16,576 nt of DNA from Clostridia bacterium (GCA_900754775.1 CAAEDZ010000006.1:1-16576); one strand, 5' to 3'. Positions 1 to 7,978 are shown, counted from the stretch's first letter. Notes: generated from the sequence alone by a model not told the origin. Made by a program: numbers and translations.

Positions 1-3000
1 ACCTTCTCCCCGGTCACCGAAGGCGACACGCACGAAGTGCAGGCCACCTTCACCCTCAAGCACGGCGAATCGAAGACCATCACCGGCATCCCGGCGGGCA
101 CGGAATACGTCGTGACCGAGGCGGACTACAACGCCGACGGCTACACCGTGGCAAAGACCGGCGATGAGGGCGCCATCGACAAGGATACGCTCGCCACCGC
201 CACCTTCACCAACACCCGCAACGTTGGAAATCTCACCGTCACCAAGAAGACCGCAGGCAACGGCCTTGAGAAAGGCTACCCGAACACGCTCGAGACCTAC
301 ACGATCACCGTGAACTTCATCGCCCCCACCGGCGTGACCCTTACCGGCACGTGGACGCAGGGCGGGCAGAGCGGAGTTGTCTTGGCAACGCAGGACTTTG
401 AACTCACCGCGAATGAGAGCGTCGTCTTCACCGGCCTGCCCGCGGGCACGACCTACACCATCAGCGAGGCGGACTACACGAACCTCGGCTACGAGGAAGT
501 ACAGCTCACGTCTACGGGAACCGTCACGTCGGGTACGACCGCTGATGGCCTCAAGTACATCACCGGCACCATCCCCGGCGAGGAGGGCGCGAACAGCGTC
601 ACCGCCACCGTCACCAACGAGCGCAACACCGGCAGCCTCAGCGTCGAAAAGATCGTCAAAGGCACCGGCGCGCAGACGGAGAAGGTCTTCACCTTCACCC
701 TCCAGCTCACCAACACCGGCGTGACGCTCGAAGGCACCTACCCGGCGGACATCAACGGTACGGACACCACCGTCGCCGTGGATGCGTCTGGCAAGGCGAC
801 CCTCAACCTCAAGGGTGGCGAGACCATCACCATCAACGGCATCCCGGACGGCACGACCTACGAAGTGACCGAGGCGAACTACACCGCCGACGGCTACACC
901 GTGGAAAAGACCGGCGAGAAGGGCGACATCGCCGACGGCACGACCGCCGAGGCGACCTTCACCAACACCCGCAACGTCGGTGGCCTCACCGTCACCAAGA
1001 ATACCGTCGGCAACGGCCTTGAGGAGCCGGGCGTGCGGAAGGAGTTCGACATCACCGTCACCCTCGAGGCTCCCACGGGCGTGGACCTCGTCGGCACCGT
1101 GAATGGCGTGGCTCTGCCCGCCGATGGTACCGTCACCGAGGGCGTGTGGAGCAAGACCTTCACCCTCAAGGCGAATGAGAGCGTGACCTTCACCGGCTTG
1201 CCGGAAGACACGGCCTACACCGTCTCCGAGGAAGACTACACCGCGCAGGGCTTCATCACCACGATCACGCCGCAGACCGGCACCATCGAGGTTGAAGACG
1301 GCGCGACCGAAGCGCCCACGGTGGAAGTCACCGTCACCAACACCCGCAATGTCGGCGGCCTGACCATCGCCAAGATCGTCACCGGCAGCGGCAGCAGCGC
1401 CAGCGACACCTTCACCTTCCGCCTCGAGCTTGAGAACGATGCGGTGAATGTCGATGGCGAGTACACCATGACCTACTCCGACGTTGAGCAGCCCGCCCTT
1501 CTCACCGTCACCGGCGGCGAAGCGGAGATCACCCTCCACGGCGGCCAGACGGCACTGATCGAGGGCATCCCGGTGGGCACCACCTACACCGTCACCGAGC
1601 TGACCGTCACTAAGGGCAACGCCGAGACCGGCGTGGCCGACGAAAACGGCTACGTGCTGACCACCGACAACGGCCTGACCGGCACGATCACCAGCACCGT
1701 AGACGCCTATCAGGCGAGCTTCACCAACGACCGCAAGGTCGGCGACCTGACCGTCACCAAGGCCGTCGCGGGCAATGGTGAAGACGCGCCGAATGCGCTG
1801 GATGCGTTCAAGATCACCGTCACCTTCACCGCGCCCAACGGCGTGACCCTCACGGGCGAAGTGAACGGCGCGCCGGTCCAGGCGAGCAACACCATCACCC
1901 TCGCGGATGGCGAGAGCGTCAAGTTCACCGGCCTGCCGGAGGGCACGGCTTACGAAGTGACCGAGGCGGACTACGCGGCCAACGGCTACGAAGTGACCTA
2001 CGACGACTACGCCAGCGGCGACATCGTGGCCCGCGAGACCGCAGCGGCCGGCATCGCCACCACCGTGACCAATACGATGAATGTCGGCGATCTGAGCATC
2101 GCCAAGACGGTGACGGGCAGCGGCGCGGAGACCGAGCGCGAGTTCGTGTTCACGTTGACGCTGACGAATGAAGATGGCGTGACGGTGGACAACACCTACA
2201 AGACCAGCGAAGGCGAGCTGGCCGTAACGGGCGGCGAAGCGACCTTCACCCTCAAGGGCGGCGAGACGCTGACCGTCTACGGCATCCCCGAGGGCACGGA
2301 CTACACCGTGACCGAGGAGGATTACAGTGCCAACGGCTACGAAACGACGTCCACGCTTGACAGCGGCGAGATCGTTGCCGGCCAGACCGCGGAAGCGGAG
2401 TTCACCAACCACCGCGACGTCGGCAGCCTGACCATCACCAAGGAAGTGGCAGGCAACGGCGAAGACGCGCCGAACGCTCTGACCGAGTTTGACATCACCG
2501 TCGCCCTCACCGCGCCGACCGGCGTGGAGCTGGTGGGCGAGTGGAAGCAGGGCGAGAAGAGCGGCAAGGTCGCGTCGAGCAACACCTTCACGCTGACCGA
2601 CGGCGAGAGCGTCGAACTGACGGGCCTGCCGACGGGCACGAGCTACACGGTCGCCGAGGCGGACTACGCTGCCAACGGCTATATCACCGACATCGACACC
2701 TCTTCGGGCGAGATCACGGACGGCGCGCTGCGCGCCACCGTACTCAACACGATGAACGTCGGCGACCTGAGCGTGCTGAAGACGGTGACGGGCAGCGGCG
2801 CGGAGACCGACCGCGAGTTCGAGTTCACGCTGACGCTGACCAACAACGCCGGCGTAACGGTGGACAACACCTACGAAACCAGCGAAGGCGAGCTGACCGT
2901 GACGGGCGGCAAGGCGACCTTCACCCTCAAGGGCGGCGAGTCGCTGAGCATCTACGGCATCCCCGAGGGCACGGACTACACCGTGGCCGAGAAGGATCCG

Positions 3001-4566
3001 GCCGAGCATGGCTACCTCATCACCTCTACCAGCGGCGAGGAGGGCACCATCGGCACCGGCATGAGTTCCGCCACCTTCACCAACACCCGCGACATCGGCG
3101 AGCTGAGCATCGAAAAGAAGGTCGAGGGCGCCATCGGCGAGACCGACAAGCCCTTCGAGTTCGAGCTGACGCTCACGCCCAGCGGCAACGGCATCGGTGT
3201 GGACGGCACCTACGACGCGACGCTCTACACGGCGGGTCAGGAGTCGAGTACCACCGTCACCGTTGCAAACGGCAAGGCCACCTTCACCCTCACGCACGAC
3301 CAGCGTCTGGTCATCCACGAGCTGCCGGCGGGCGCGGGCTACATCGTCCGCGAGACCTCCTACGCGCTCGAAGGCTACCAGACCGAGCAGAGCGGCGAGA
3401 CGGGCACCATCCCCGCCACGGGCAGCATGCCGGTCGCGACCTTTACCAACACCCGCAACTCCGGCAGCCTGATCGTTGAGAAGGTGCTTGCGGGCAACGC
3501 GTCCAACGAGGACGACAGCTTCGAGTTCACCATCACCCTCAGCCGCACGGACGGCGTGGATGTCAACAAGACCTATCAGGCGCTGCGCAACGGCACTGAG
3601 GCCGAGACCGTCACCTTCACCGGCGGCAAGGCCACGGTCACGCTCACCGGCGGCGAGACGCTGGAGATTCTCGACATCCTCTCCGAAACTGCCTACACGG
3701 TCGAGGAAGAACTGCCCGAGTATTCGGATTACGACCTGATCGACGCTTCCGGCGATACGGGCATCATCCCGATCGACGAAAGCGCGCAGGCGACCTTCAC
3801 CAACGAGCGCGATGTCGGCACGCTGACCCTGCGCAAGAGCGTCGAAGGCAACGCCGGTGAGACGGGCCGCTACTTCACCTTCACGGTGTTCATGCGCGAC
3901 CGCTACGGCAGGAACGTCAACGGCAGCTTCCCGATGCGCGGCGGCGCGGGCGCGAACGTCACCTTCACCGATGGCTACGCCACCATCCGCCTCGCGGACG
4001 GCGACCAGGTCATCATCTCCGGCATCCTCGAAGGCACGTATTACACCGTCACCGAGGAGGAGGCCGACACCGACGGCTACGTCACCACTTCCAGCAACGC
4101 CGCGGGCGTCATCGCCGCGGGCGGCACCGCCCAGGTGAGCTTCACCAACACCCGCAACGTCGAGGAAGAGACGACCAGCCGCACCGTCTACAAGATCTGG
4201 AACGACGAAAACGACGCCGAGGGCCTGCGTCCTGACACGCTGATGGTCTACCTGCTCGCCGATGGCGATTCGGTGGCCGCGGCGGAGCTGAGCGAGGCCA
4301 ATGGCTGGAGCGCAGTGTTCGACGACCTGCCCGTCTACAACGCGGACGGCTCGCAGATCAACTACACCGTGGTCGAAGCCTACACGGCCGAGTACTACGT
4401 GCGCTACCAGTACACGGAGGCGGCCATCAACATCACCAACACGCACAATCCCGACGAGTTCACCCCGAGAGACCCGCGTGATCCTGAACTGCTTACGCTG
4501 ATCATGGACAACATGGTCCCGTTGGGTGGCAACATCAACATGAACGAGGGCGATTGCTTCAACTAA
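1..4566 (+). CDS. Giant multidomain isopeptide-type surface protein, 5'-truncated by window edge
   Basis: The reading frame is open from base 1, so the N-terminus lies outside the window; the GTG at 37 is an internal valine codon, not a start. The visible 1521 residues are a tandem array of about 112-135-residue beta-rich domains of the Spy0128/FctA streptococcal pilin type. Each begins near a L(T/S)(V/I)xK strand, carries YTVxE in the middle and ends with xFTN or xVTN, the Lys/Glu/Asn set that forms internal isopeptide bonds in that family. There is one partial domain, eleven complete ones, then a Cna_B-like domain (about residues 1394-1482, RTVYKIWND...NITNTHNP). The C-terminus (VPLGGNINMNEGDCFN) has no LPXTG, hydrophobic segment or basic tail. 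The likely role is a stiff, protease-resistant extracellular stalk or adhesin; the ligand is unknown. Domain type is confident; attachment and function are inference. Confidence 0.9.
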   Translation, partial: TFSPVTEGDTHEVQATFTLKHGESKTITGIPAGTEYVVTEADYNADGYTVAKTGDEGAIDKDTLATATFTNTRNVGNLTVTKKTAGNGLEKGYPNTLETYTITVNFIAPTGVTLTGTWTQGGQSGVVLATQDFELTANESVVFTGLPAGTTYTISEADYTNLGYEEVQLTSTGTVTSGTTADGLKYITGTIPGEEGANSVTATVTNERNTGSLSVEKIVKGTGAQTEKVFTFTLQLTNTGVTLEGTYPADINGTDTTVAVDASGKATLNLKGGETITINGIPDGTTYEVTEANYTADGYTVEKTGEKGDIADGTTAEATFTNTRNVGGLTVTKNTVGNGLEEPGVRKEFDITVTLEAPTGVDLVGTVNGVALPADGTVTEGVWSKTFTLKANESVTFTGLPEDTAYTVSEEDYTAQGFITTITPQTGTIEVEDGATEAPTVEVTVTNTRNVGGLTIAKIVTGSGSSASDTFTFRLELENDAVNVDGEYTMTYSDVEQPALLTVTGGEAEITLHGGQTALIEGIPVGTTYTVTELTVTKGNAETGVADENGYVLTTDNGLTGTITSTVDAYQASFTNDRKVGDLTVTKAVAGNGEDAPNALDAFKITVTFTAPNGVTLTGEVNGAPVQASNTITLADGESVKFTGLPEGTAYEVTEADYAANGYEVTYDDYASGDIVARETAAAGIATTVTNTMNVGDLSIAKTVTGSGAETEREFVFTLTLTNEDGVTVDNTYKTSEGELAVTGGEATFTLKGGETLTVYGIPEGTDYTVTEEDYSANGYETTSTLDSGEIVAGQTAEAEFTNHRDVGSLTITKEVAGNGEDAPNALTEFDITVALTAPTGVELVGEWKQGEKSGKVASSNTFTLTDGESVELTGLPTGTSYTVAEADYAANGYITDIDTSSGEITDGALRATVLNTMNVGDLSVLKTVTGSGAETDREFEFTLTLTNNAGVTVDNTYETSEGELTVTGGKATFTLKGGESLSIYGIPEGTDYTVAEKDPAEHGYLITSTSGEEGTIGTGMSSATFTNTRDIGELSIEKKVEGAIGETDKPFEFELTLTPSGNGIGVDGTYDATLYTAGQESSTTVTVANGKATFTLTHDQRLVIHELPAGAGYIVRETSYALEGYQTEQSGETGTIPATGSMPVATFTNTRNSGSLIVEKVLAGNASNEDDSFEFTITLSRTDGVDVNKTYQALRNGTEAETVTFTGGKATVTLTGGETLEILDILSETAYTVEEELPEYSDYDLIDASGDTGIIPIDESAQATFTNERDVGTLTLRKSVEGNAGETGRYFTFTVFMRDRYGRNVNGSFPMRGGAGANVTFTDGYATIRLADGDQVIISGILEGTYYTVTEEEADTDGYVTTSSNAAGVIAAGGTAQVSFTNTRNVEEETTSRTVYKIWNDENDAEGLRPDTLMVYLLADGDSVAAAELSEANGWSAVFDDLPVYNADGSQINYTVVEAYTAEYYVRYQYTEAAINITNTHNPDEFTPRDPRDPELLTLIMDNMVPLGGNINMNEGDCFN
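232..4164 (+). repeat. Tandem array of eleven complete isopeptide-type domains
   Basis: In-frame domain starts are at 232, 637, 985, 1360, 1747, 2092, 2428, 2767, 3103, 3469 and 3823, giving units of 135, 116, 125, 129, 115, 112, 113, 112, 122, 118 and about 114 residues. Two kinds alternate in units 1-8. Type A (units 1, 3, 5, 7) has AGNG or VGNG, then xITVxFxAPTGV and FTGLPxGT. Type B (units 2, 4, 6, 8) has TGSGAETE-like text, then FxFTLxLTN, GTY/NTY and IxGIPxGT. The incomplete unit before 232 is B-like. Units 9-11 are more diverged and all B-like. No insertion element or frameshift interrupts the array. Confidence 0.88.
1747..3102 (+). repeat. Recently duplicated A-B domain pair (1747-2427 and 2428-3102)
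   Basis: The B unit at 2092 and the B unit at 2767 are nearly the same over long stretches at the DNA level, for example around ACGGTGACGGGCAGCGGCGC and around GGCATCCCCGAGGGCACGGA. The A units at 1747 and 2428 share the protein text AGNGEDAPNAL. The offset is about 675-681 bases, two domains rather than one, so the duplicated unit is an A-B pair. Confidence 0.8.
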
Positions 4567-4577
4567 GCAGCGCCAGT

Positions 4578-4623
4578 GCGGCGGCATGGAGGCCCTCCTC
4601 CATGCCCGCCGCCGTAGAATTTT
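4578..4623 (+). terminator. Stem-loop after the surface protein gene, weak terminator
   Basis: A 15-bp stem pairs 4578-4592 with 4597-4612, with a CCCT loop and one bulged C at 4607. It is followed after a few bases by only a short T run (4620-4623). It sits 11 bases after the TAA. It could be a partial terminator or an mRNA-stabilising hairpin that lowers expression of the downstream gene. No promoter is obvious in the 75-base gap, so some read-through into the next gene is likely. Confidence 0.55.
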
Positions 4624-4641
4624 GAGATCGGAGGAGACCCT

Positions 4642-6756
4642 ATGCGCAAGCTGATGGCTTTGCTTCTGGCTCTGGTGCTGCTTTGTACGTCCGCCGGCTT
4701 TGCCGAGGCCCTGAACGACGCCCCCGCTGCCGCCGATGTACCCGCCACTGCCGATGCCTCTACCGGCGCGGAGGGCGCAGAAGCGCTCGAAGAGCCCGTC
4801 GTCCTCACCCCGGCGGAGATCGCTCTGGCTGGCCGCCCGGTGAGCGAGGAGCCGACCCACATCACCGTTGGCAACACCACCAAGGTCAGCGGCGACTTCT
4901 TCACCAGCATGTGGAGCAACAATACCAGCGACATCGACGTGCGCACCATGATCCACGGCTACAGCCCCGTGGTTTGGGATTCGCAGGTCGAATTTGTGCT
5001 TGATCACATGGTCGTCGATACCGTGGAAGGCACGGCGGACGGCGCCAACACCGTCTACACCATTACCCTGCAGCAGGATCTGGTCTATTCCGACGGCGAA
5101 ACGCCCATCACCGCGGCGGACTACGTGTTCTCCTACCTGCTGTGCGCCTCGGACGAGGTGGCGCAACTGGGCGCGCAGACCCGCCAGTATGAACACATCG
5201 TCGGCTACGAGGAATACGCCAGCGGCGAAAGCGACGTCTTTACCGGCGTGCGCCTGCTGGATACCTACACCTACAGCATCACCGTCAAGGGTTCCTACGA
5301 GCCGTTCTTCTACAACTACGCCTACCTGCGCACCAATCCCTATCCCATCTCCGTCCTCGCTCCTTACTGCGAAGTGGCCGATGATGGCGATGGCGCCTAC
5401 CTGCGCAGCATGGACCCTGAAGCTGAAGAAGTCCCCTTCACCGTCGAAGTACTCACCGAGACCATCTTCGATGAAGAGACCGGCTACATGTCCCACCCGT
5501 CGCTGACCAGCGGCCCCTACACGCTCACCGCCTACGACGAGGAGTCCGGCCAGGTGGACTTCGCCATCAACCCCTACTACAAGGGCAACTATGAGGGCGT
5601 CGTCCCCGTCATCGACACCATCACCCTCGTCCCCGTGCTGCCGGAGACGATGATCGACCAGCTTGCCAGCGGAGAGATCGACCTGCTCAACAAGTGCGTG
5701 GACAGCGACGTCATCCTCGGCGGCATGGCCCTTGCCAATGAAGGCATCACCAACCGCAACTACGCCCGCCTCGGCTACGGCTTCTGCGCCTTCGCCTGCG
5801 AAATGGGCGCCACGCAGTTTGAAAAGGTGCGCCAGGCCATCGCCTACAGCTTCGATCAGGATGCCTTCATCATGGAACACCTCGGCTCCTTCGCCATCGC
5901 CGTGTACAGCTACTACGGCGTCGGCCAGTGGATGACGCTGGCGGCCATGGGCGCGCTGCTGCCCGGCGGCGCGGAGGGCGAGGAAGCCCTTCTCTGGGAC
6001 GAGATCAACCTCGATGAACTCAACCACTACGATCCCGACCCCGAGGCGGCGCTGGCCCTGCTCATCGAGGACGGCTGGACGCTCAACGAGAACGGCGAAC
6101 CCTTTGACCCCGAGGTGGACACCGTCCGCTACAAGGACGTCGATGGCGAGCTCATGTCCCTCACCATCCGCTTTGCCAAGGTCGAGGGCAACGAGGGCGC
6201 GGATCTGGTGGTCGAGCAGCTCTCTGAAACGCTGCCGGCGCTGGGCTTTGAGTTCATCGTCGAAGAAGTGTCCTTCAGCGATATGCTCTCGGACTACTAC
6301 CGCGAAGATGGCGAGCGCCAGTACAACATGAACTTCATGGCCACCAACTTCTCCAACGCCTTCGACCCCTACTACACCTTCATCACCGATCCCTCGGTGC
6401 AGGGCGCGACCAACACCAGCGGCATCGCCGATGAGGAACTGATGGAACTGGCATGGGAGATGCGCATTACCTATCCCGGACAGTACCTCACCTATGAGGA
6501 GAACTGGCTGGCGTTCGTCGAGCGCTTCAACGAGCTTCTGCCCACCATGCCCATCTACTCCAACATCTACTTCGATTTCTTCACCGACTGGCTGCAAAAC
6601 TACGAGCCGGCCACCTATTACAGCTGGCCCGTGGCCATCCTCTACGCCTACTACGCCGAACCCGAAGAACCCGTAGAGGAAACGCCCCTGCCCGGCACGG
6701 AGGAGACCATCGAGGAAGCCCCCGCGGGCGACGACGAGATCATCATCATCGACTAA
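4642..6756 (+). CDS. Extracellular solute-binding protein, family 5 (oligopeptide type), orphan
   Basis: The 704-residue protein starts at an ATG preceded by GGAGGAG at 4630-4636. Residues 1-23 form a signal peptide (MRKLMALLLALVLLC then an alanine-rich cleavage region). The cysteine at residue 15 is preceded by VLL, which is not a normal lipobox, so signal peptidase I release is more likely than lipidation. An Ala/Glu-rich linker follows. The body carries SBP_bac_5 hallmarks: the YSDGETPITAADYVFSYLL segment, GPYTLTAYDEESG with NPYYKG, DQLASGEIDLL, and FEKVRQAIAYSFDQDAF. The family binds peptides, nickel or sugars for an ABC importer, but no permease or ATPase gene is in the window. The C-terminus is an unusual Glu/Pro-rich tail ending in DDEIIIID. 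Family assignment is firm; ligand and partner transporter are unknown. Confidence 0.88.
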   Translation: MRKLMALLLALVLLCTSAGFAEALNDAPAAADVPATADASTGAEGAEALEEPVVLTPAEIALAGRPVSEEPTHITVGNTTKVSGDFFTSMWSNNTSDIDVRTMIHGYSPVVWDSQVEFVLDHMVVDTVEGTADGANTVYTITLQQDLVYSDGETPITAADYVFSYLLCASDEVAQLGAQTRQYEHIVGYEEYASGESDVFTGVRLLDTYTYSITVKGSYEPFFYNYAYLRTNPYPISVLAPYCEVADDGDGAYLRSMDPEAEEVPFTVEVLTETIFDEETGYMSHPSLTSGPYTLTAYDEESGQVDFAINPYYKGNYEGVVPVIDTITLVPVLPETMIDQLASGEIDLLNKCVDSDVILGGMALANEGITNRNYARLGYGFCAFACEMGATQFEKVRQAIAYSFDQDAFIMEHLGSFAIAVYSYYGVGQWMTLAAMGALLPGGAEGEEALLWDEINLDELNHYDPDPEAALALLIEDGWTLNENGEPFDPEVDTVRYKDVDGELMSLTIRFAKVEGNEGADLVVEQLSETLPALGFEFIVEEVSFSDMLSDYYREDGERQYNMNFMATNFSNAFDPYYTFITDPSVQGATNTSGIADEELMELAWEMRITYPGQYLTYEENWLAFVERFNELLPTMPIYSNIYFDFFTDWLQNYEPATYYSWPVAILYAYYAEPEEPVEETPLPGTEETIEEAPAGDDEIIIID

Positions 6757-6770
6757 TTGCCACAGCGCAA

Positions 6771-6808
6771 CGCCGCTCAACCCACGGTTGAGCGGCGCCT
6801 TCTCTTTT
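6771..6808 (+). terminator. Intrinsic terminator after the solute-binding protein gene
   Basis: A perfect 11-bp stem (CGCCGCTCAAC, 6771-6781, with GTTGAGCGGCG, 6787-6797) and a 5-base loop are followed by CCTTCTCTTTT. It lies 14 bases after the stop codon, so transcription of the solute-binding protein gene most likely ends here. Confidence 0.88.
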
Positions 6809-6815
6809 GCAACGA

Positions 6816-6844
6816 GCGCGCCATTTACGGCGCGCCGCTTTTTT
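6816..6844 (+). terminator. Second GC-rich hairpin with T run, overlapping the next promoter
   Basis: A 7-bp stem (GCGCGCC 6816-6822, GGCGCGC 6829-6835) with loop ATTTAC is followed by CGC and six T (6839-6844). It could act as a back-up terminator to the one just upstream. Its loop and downstream arm coincide with the -35 region of the putative promoter for the regulator gene, so the inverted repeat could instead be an operator. Confidence 0.6.
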
Positions 6845-6852
6845 GTTAGAAT
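6824..6852 (+). promoter_or_regulatory. Putative sigma-A promoter of the XRE regulator
   Basis: TTTACG (6824-6829), a 17-base spacer and TAGAAT (6847-6852) give two near-consensus boxes. Transcription would begin near 6859, giving a leader of about 50 bases with the ribosome site AAGGAGGG at 6894-6901. The -35 box lies inside the GCGCGCC/GGCGCGC inverted repeat. Confidence 0.55.
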
Positions 6853-6907
6853 AGGAACTGTAAAACAGCGCGCGCGTTTTGCGAGATACCGTCAAGGAGG
6901 GAAACGT

Positions 6908-7969
6908 ATGGCTCTTGGAGAAACCATCCTTTCGCGCCGCAAGGCGCTTGCGCTCACGCAGGAACAGGTGGCCGAGCGCCTTGGCGTCACGCCGCAGGCT
7001 GTCTACAAGTGGGAAAAGGGCCTCGCCTGCCCGGATGTGCAGCTGCTCTCGCCGCTGGCGCGCCTGCTGGAAACAGACCTCAACACGCTCTTTGCCTACG
7101 ATACCGAGCCGGACAAAGTGGAACTTTCCGCCATCATCGAGCGCGTCAGCCGCCTCGCCCTGCAAAAGGACGGCCTGCAAGCCGCCTTCGAGGAGGCGCG
7201 CGCGGCGCTGCGCAAATACCCCGCCAGCGCCCAACTGCGCCTTTCGCTGGCCATCGTGCTGGAAGGCGCGCTCGTCGCCCAGGGCGGCGGCGACGCGGAA
7301 GCGCAGCGTGAAGTGGAGGAGATGTACCGCTTCGCCGCCAAATCGGAGGACGCCCGCGTGCGCGACGCCGCCCGCGGCATCCGCGTCCGCCGCCTCATCC
7401 ACAAGGGACAGCTCGACGAGGCCGAGGCCCTGCTCGACGCCCTGCCCGACCCGCCCGCGCAAAAGTGGCATTACCGCGCCCAGTTGCTCAAGGCGCGCGG
7501 CGAGACGGACGCGGCGGCGGCGCTGGTGGAGGAGCGCGTCTTTGGCGAATCCTCCGGCATATGTACGGCGCTGGCCATGCTGCTGGACATGGCTTTGGAG
7601 CAGGAGGACTTCCTCTGGGCGGACGCGCTCGCCAAAACGCTTGAACAGACAGAGCGGACCTTCGGACTCTGGCAAGGCTCGGCTGCCAGCGCGCAGCTGG
7701 AGATCGCCGTCAAGCGCCGCGACGCGGACAAAGCCATGGCCGCGCTCGAGACCATCGCCAAGGCCGTGCAAGGCCCGTGGACGCCGGGCAAACATCCCCT
7801 CTACCGCCACGTCCACTTCAAGGAAAACGGCAGCGAATGGCTGAAAAAGATGCCCGAGGCCCTGCGCACGAGCGTGTGGTCGGACAAACACTACGCCTTC
7901 CTGCGCGAGGACCCGCGCCGCGCCCAGCGCCTGTGCGAACTGTTCGGCGTGCCGGACGGGCAGTCATGA
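6908..7969 (+). CDS. XRE-family transcriptional regulator with helical-repeat tail
   Basis: The ATG at 6908 is chosen because AAGGAGGG sits 6 bases upstream and the HTH domain begins directly after it; the frame is open further upstream but that part crosses the promoter and hairpin. Residues 1-62 are a classic HTH_3 domain: ETILSRRKALALTQEQVAERL, then VTPQAVYKWEKGLACPD and LARLLETDLNTLF. Residues 70-353 are alanine- and leucine-rich amphipathic helices without a recognisable enzyme motif, resembling the TPR-like ligand-binding tails of many Firmicutes XRE regulators. It probably represses or activates its own promoter region or its neighbours. It has its own promoter and is separated from the solute-binding gene by terminators. 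A peptide-sensing (RRNPP-like) role is possible but unproven. Confidence 0.85.
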   Translation: MALGETILSRRKALALTQEQVAERLGVTPQAVYKWEKGLACPDVQLLSPLARLLETDLNTLFAYDTEPDKVELSAIIERVSRLALQKDGLQAAFEEARAALRKYPASAQLRLSLAIVLEGALVAQGGGDAEAQREVEEMYRFAAKSEDARVRDAARGIRVRRLIHKGQLDEAEALLDALPDPPAQKWHYRAQLLKARGETDAAAALVEERVFGESSGICTALAMLLDMALEQEDFLWADALAKTLEQTERTFGLWQGSAASAQLEIAVKRRDADKAMAALETIAKAVQGPWTPGKHPLYRHVHFKENGSEWLKKMPEALRTSVWSDKHYAFLREDPRRAQRLCELFGVPDGQS

Positions 7970-7978
7970 CGCACAAGC

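Noticed and set aside
2541..3479. A 312-codon open frame in another plus frame inside the surface protein
   Set aside because: Its Arg/His-rich text simply follows the repeat period of the real frame; no independent ribosome site or motif.
1..4566. The regular repeats considered as a CRISPR array or tandem noncoding repeat
   Set aside because: The units are 336-405 bases, diverged and in one open reading frame; they are protein domains.
6788..6907. An upstream extension of the XRE regulator to 6788
   Set aside because: It would begin inside the terminator of the previous gene and cross the promoter; ATG 6908 has AAGGAGGG and the normal HTH N-terminus.
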